This document shows positions 61,016 through 64,000 of a stretch of DNA of 64,000 nt, in pieces. The number at the start of each line of letters is the position of its first letter. The stretch's first letter is position 1. Position numbers and translations under genes: made by a program. Below the pieces are notes generated by a model that was not told where the DNA came from, made no database searches, and saw nothing but the letters and a program-made list of their open reading frames with translations. The DNA lies in the NCBI GenBank assembly GCA_020049775.1, contig JAGVLO010000004.1, positions 186,001 to 250,000 on the forward strand. The letters are read 5' to 3'. The DNA comes from Alphaproteobacteria bacterium. Lineage in GTDB: Bacteria; Pseudomonadota; Alphaproteobacteria; Rickettsiales; SXRF01.

Positions 61016-63993
61016 GCCGCTTCCCATTCTTTTTTCCGTGTCAGGTGTTCGTAGTCGTTATACTCGAGTTCAAGCGATTTATACTGCTGCGCAGTGTATG
61101 GTTCAGACGCATTGTCAAAACGCCTAACCAGTGACTCCAGCCGTGTCTGCGTTTCTGTCAGCCATGCGTTTATACCTATTTCTTTACAGTGGCGGTGGAA
61201 GCTGTCGATTTCGCATTGTTCGGCGCTGCTGCCCAGTTTCCAGTACTCGGTGGCGGCAATGGCATTTGGTAGTGGCGACACCGGTGGATCAAGCGTTCCG
61301 TTGAGCAGCACCAGCGATTCCAGCGGCAACTGGTTGGCGATGCCGCGTTCGAAGTCTTTTTTCTCTCGTGCTTTTCCGGTTTTATAATCGATGACGGCGG
61401 CGCTTCCGTCCTTGCGTAATTCAATGCGGTCGATGCTGGTGGTGAGCGTGAATGGTTTTCCGTCCACGGCGAATTCCCAATTTCCTTTGCATTCGGCGAA
61501 CACTTGCGTGATGCCTCCCCTTCTCTCTTTTTCTTGCACAACAACCCACTGCGCGACATTTTCAAAACGCGGCCACCACAGGCAATGCACGGCGGGACGG
61601 TCGATATAGGTTGAAAACGCGCTTTTACCACATTCTATCAGCGCTGCTAATGCATCGTCTGGTAGGGATTGCGGCCAACGCTTGGCAAATAACTCCAGCG
61701 CTTTATGTACCAGCGTGCCAAAATCGGCGGCGTCCGGCTCTTCGTCAATCGGCGGCAGCATGGAAAGCTTGAGTACATACTGTGCGTAAATGGCGTAGGG
61801 GTCGCGCAGCCAGCGGTCGATGGCGGTAATGCGCATTTGGCGCGGACGTGCAGCCAGCGGCGGTTTTGGCGCAGGTGGCTGCAGTGTGGGCAATGCCTGC
61901 GGCTGGTCAAGGAACTGCTTGCGCTGCGTGTAATAATTATTGGCGCTTAAGTCTTCGGCCAGTGTTTTGTCAAGCCCGTCCACCAGCGTTTTCAGGCGCA
62001 CCAGCCAGCGCGATGGTACGGTGGGTGCGCCTTCCACTTTTTCGGCGCGGCTGAGGATGACTTCTTTCGCGCAGCAGAACTGGAATACGTCATGCGCCGC
62101 GATGCCGATATTGTATTCCGGTGTATCAAGGCCGAATTTGGTGCGCATGGGGCGGCTCATCCACGGGTCGGCCTCGGGCGTGGCGGGCCATGTGCCTTCA
62201 TTAAGGCTGCCCAATATCATCAGGTCGAAATGCTGCAGCCGCGCTTCCATTGGTCCCAGCACATGCAAGCGCGGGTGCAGGCCGTGGCGCGGGCGGTGGG
62301 CTTGCTCGGCAAGCAGCGCGTCTAGCAGGCCGGAATAGTTGAACGTGTCGATTGGCTCTAGCCTGTCTGCATGTTCCAGCAGTTGCGCAAGGAAAACGGC
62401 AAGATTGTTGCCCGCCTCACCCGACCACAGGCGTTCGTCTCCGCGCTTGTCAGCGGTGGAAGCAAGCCATTCGGCAAAGGCGATGTGCGCTTCCAGCATA
62501 TCGCGCAAGCTGGCGTTATTTTTGTGTTCAAAAAAACGCAGGAAAACTTTGCCTTTTGCGCGGATATTTTCCAGCAGTGAATGCAGTTGTTTATATTCAG
62601 CCGCGCCATGACAGAGCGCATCCAGCCCTGGCGTGTGGCGTACACCGCGCAGCAGCTTGGTGGTTTCCATATCGCGTGAGAGCTTGCGGCATAGCGACGG
62701 CTCGATGCCAGCGGCGGCCAGCGGGTGCCGCAGCATGGCGAGCAAGGGTACAGGTGCGCACTGGCTGGTGGCCATCTGTGCCACAAGGCGCAGGAAACAG
62801 GCAGGCGGCGTATCGCGTAGCGGCATGCCTGCCGAGTCGTCGAGCGTGATGCCAAAGCGGTGCATTTGCGAGGCCACCATGCGTGCAAGGTTGCGGTCAG
62901 GCGTGATCAAAGCTGCGGTTTTGGCAGGTGTTTCTAGCGCCTCGCGTAGTGCTATGGCAATCATGCGCGCTTCGTCGGCTTGCGTTTCGGCAACCAGCAG
63001 GCGCATACCCTGCAAACCCTCTTTCAGCGGCGGTTTGGCCAGTGACCATCCGGCGGTGGATGCGGGCGGTTGGAAGATAGTGCGCAGGCATGTAATACGT
63101 GCTTCCCGCGCACTGGCAGGCACAGATGGCACATCAAGCATGACAACATTGGTGCGTTTTACGTCCAGTCTATCCAGTAATTGCTTCAAGCTGTATTGCG
63201 GGTGAGTTTCGTCGAGTATGTTCCAGTCGGCGTCACCCATGGCGGAATCAAGCGCGGGCAAAACCAGTTTGCCCTGAGGCAGGGCGGCGATGGTGGCAAG
63301 CAACTTTGCCGTGGCGGGCTGGCTGCCGGTGGAGCTGGCGGCGATGACCGGATGCGTAGGTGGCTGTTTTCGCCAGTGGGCGGCGGTGGCGGCAAGCACG
63401 CGGTTGCGCTGTTCCACCACGTCGAGCAGACCCTCCTCTGCAAGGATGCCAGGCCACTGGCGCGAGACGATATTGAGGAATTCAACGGTTTGCTCCCAAT
63501 GTTTGGCCATGTCGCCGCCCTTGTCCACCAGCGAGGCAATGGCGGACATGTCGAGGCCTGCACGCGTGGCTTCGTCCAGTAGCGAGGCCAGCTGGCGCGC
63601 TAGTTTTGCCGCCTGCTCGATATTGTAGCTGCGGTTTTTGTTTATACCGGATTTGCGCTTTTCAAAACCATGTACCAGCCGCGTCAGCAACAATTGGCGG
63701 CACAGGGGGGTGATGGCGGCAGGCAGTGCCGAATCCTCGCTGTAGTGGGCAGCGGCAAATTCCTCATCGGCGTCACCAATGGGCTGAATGCGTGGAAGCA
63801 GCATTGGCTTTCCGGCGCTGATTTCCAGCAGCGCGTTGCGCAGGCTGCGGCAGGCGCGGCGGTTGGGCAGCAAAACCAGCGTTTTGCTCATTAAAGCGGC
63901 GTTATGGCCGTACTCAGCCATAAGCCAGCCCGCCAACGCGTTAATAAAGGCTTTACCAGCGGGAATAGTGTAGCAATGCAGCGCTTGGTTCAT
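61012..63993 (-). CDS. addB: double-strand break repair protein AddB
   Basis: AddB is the second subunit of AddAB. The 993-aa protein has an inactive helicase-like core (LVLPNRRACRSLRNALLE; HVLGPMEARLQHFDLMILGSLNEGTWP) and a C-terminal RecB-like nuclease with DFGTLVHKALELFAKRWP and AAVIDYKTGKAREKKDFERG. It matches the alphaproteobacterial AddB type. The start codon lies at 63991-63993, 7 bp from the window end, so the promoter is outside. It ends 1 nt into the rcdA stop codon. Confidence 0.95.
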   Translation of the reverse strand: MNQALHCYTIPAGKAFINALAGWLMAEYGHNAALMSKTLVLLPNRRACRSLRNALLEISAGKPMLLPRIQPIGDADEEFAAAHYSEDSALPAAITPLCRQLLLTRLVHGFEKRKSGINKNRSYNIEQAAKLARQLASLLDEATRAGLDMSAIASLVDKGGDMAKHWEQTVEFLNIVSRQWPGILAEEGLLDVVEQRNRVLAATAAHWRKQPPTHPVIAASSTGSQPATAKLLATIAALPQGKLVLPALDSAMGDADWNILDETHPQYSLKQLLDRLDVKRTNVVMLDVPSVPASAREARITCLRTIFQPPASTAGWSLAKPPLKEGLQGMRLLVAETQADEARMIAIALREALETPAKTAALITPDRNLARMVASQMHRFGITLDDSAGMPLRDTPPACFLRLVAQMATSQCAPVPLLAMLRHPLAAAGIEPSLCRKLSRDMETTKLLRGVRHTPGLDALCHGAAEYKQLHSLLENIRAKGKVFLRFFEHKNNASLRDMLEAHIAFAEWLASTADKRGDERLWSGEAGNNLAVFLAQLLEHADRLEPIDTFNYSGLLDALLAEQAHRPRHGLHPRLHVLGPMEARLQHFDLMILGSLNEGTWPATPEADPWMSRPMRTKFGLDTPEYNIGIAAHDVFQFCCAKEVILSRAEKVEGAPTVPSRWLVRLKTLVDGLDKTLAEDLSANNYYTQRKQFLDQPQALPTLQPPAPKPPLAARPRQMRITAIDRWLRDPYAIYAQYVLKLSMLPPIDEEPDAADFGTLVHKALELFAKRWPQSLPDDALAALIECGKSAFSTYIDRPAVHCLWWPRFENVAQWVVVQEKERRGGITQVFAECKGNWEFAVDGKPFTLTTSIDRIELRKDGSAAVIDYKTGKAREKKDFERGIANQLPLESLVLLNGTLDPPVSPLPNAIAATEYWKLGSSAEQCEIDSFHRHCKEIGINAWLTETQTRLESLVRRFDNASEPYTAQQYKSLELEYNDYEHLTRKKEWEAA

Positions 63994-64000
63994 GATATTT

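Noticed and set aside
60509-61027. Minus-strand 172-aa ORF
   Set aside because: Antisense to rcdA, which matches DUF1465 along its whole length.

Overview
This window looks like a chromosomal segment of an alphaproteobacterium (basis: sequence plus established knowledge of gene neighbourhoods). Supporting signs are GapR (DUF2312) and RcdA (DUF1465), both Caulobacter-type cell-cycle proteins; PhaR with PHB genes; the gene order rpsA-sppA-ihfB-lapA-trpF-trpB-trpA; the order rlpA-dac-tmk-holB-metG-tatD-MBL; and AddAB with thioredoxin. Scattered type IV secretion (T4SS) genes, namely an isolated virB8-virB9 pair and a duplicated virB2 pilin gene, recall the dispersed rvh system of Rickettsiales. 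The biosynthetic capacity (aromatic amino acids, serine, tryptophan, NAD, pyrimidine, PHB) is that of a free-living or little-reduced organism. A basal Rickettsiales-like or related alphaproteobacterium is my inference; 16S rRNA or marker-gene phylogeny would decide it.

Layout. 0-7.6 kb: pyrF, two LPS-type glycosyltransferases, gapR, an odd patch with a truncated gene copy, a structured RNA candidate and a small membrane gene, then class II DAHP synthase, prephenate dehydratase and two unknown genes. 7.7-11.9 kb: cytochrome c maturation operon ccmDEFGHI on the minus strand. 12.1-16.9 kb: virB8-virB9, gpsA, nadA and a glycosyltransferase. 17-22.7 kb: hydrolase, serC, an inserted lipoprotein gene, serA and a PIN-like protein; two palindromic paired-hairpin repeats bracket serC plus the lipoprotein gene. 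22.7-26.8 kb: phaB, phaA, phaC and a small overlapping partner gene, with phaR divergent. 26.9-28.3 kb: a cluster of four small unknown genes, two of them paralogues. 28.4-33.7 kb: aconitase, ccmAB (no ccmC seen) and a glycerol-1-phosphate dehydrogenase family gene. 33.8-39.5 kb: cell-envelope genes (low-complexity exported protein, lytic transglycosylase, membrane glycosyltransferase, RlpA, D,D-carboxypeptidase). 39.5-45.9 kb: tmk, holB, metG, tatD, MBL hydrolase, glutathione peroxidase and an unknown gene. 45.9-55.9 kb: a fused aroA-cmk gene, then an inserted minus-strand pilin cluster, then rpsA, sppA, ihfB, lapA and trpFBA. 55.8-64 kb: a short glutamine-synthetase-like gene, trxA, addA, rcdA (opposite strand) and addB.

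Functional links. Chorismate and aromatic amino acid synthesis is represented by DAHP synthase, AroA, PheA and TrpFBA; serine synthesis by SerA and SerC; PHB storage by PhaABC and PhaR. Two Ccm blocks provide c-type cytochrome assembly. VirB2, VirB8 and VirB9 are parts of one T4SS whose other components must lie elsewhere.

The most unusual items are: (i) two places where a small membrane or lipoprotein gene sits between duplicated copies of a neighbouring gene's 3' end (serC; the 227-aa gene beside gapR); (ii) a structured leader or small RNA near 3.3-3.43 kb with mutually exclusive pairings; (iii) the duplicated VirB2 pilins whose mature parts differ by one residue although the DNA has diverged, placed between aroA-cmk and rpsA with a perfect 16-bp palindrome upstream; and (iv) the small-gene cluster at 26.9-28.3 kb. 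I saw no tRNA, rRNA, CRISPR array or intact insertion sequence.
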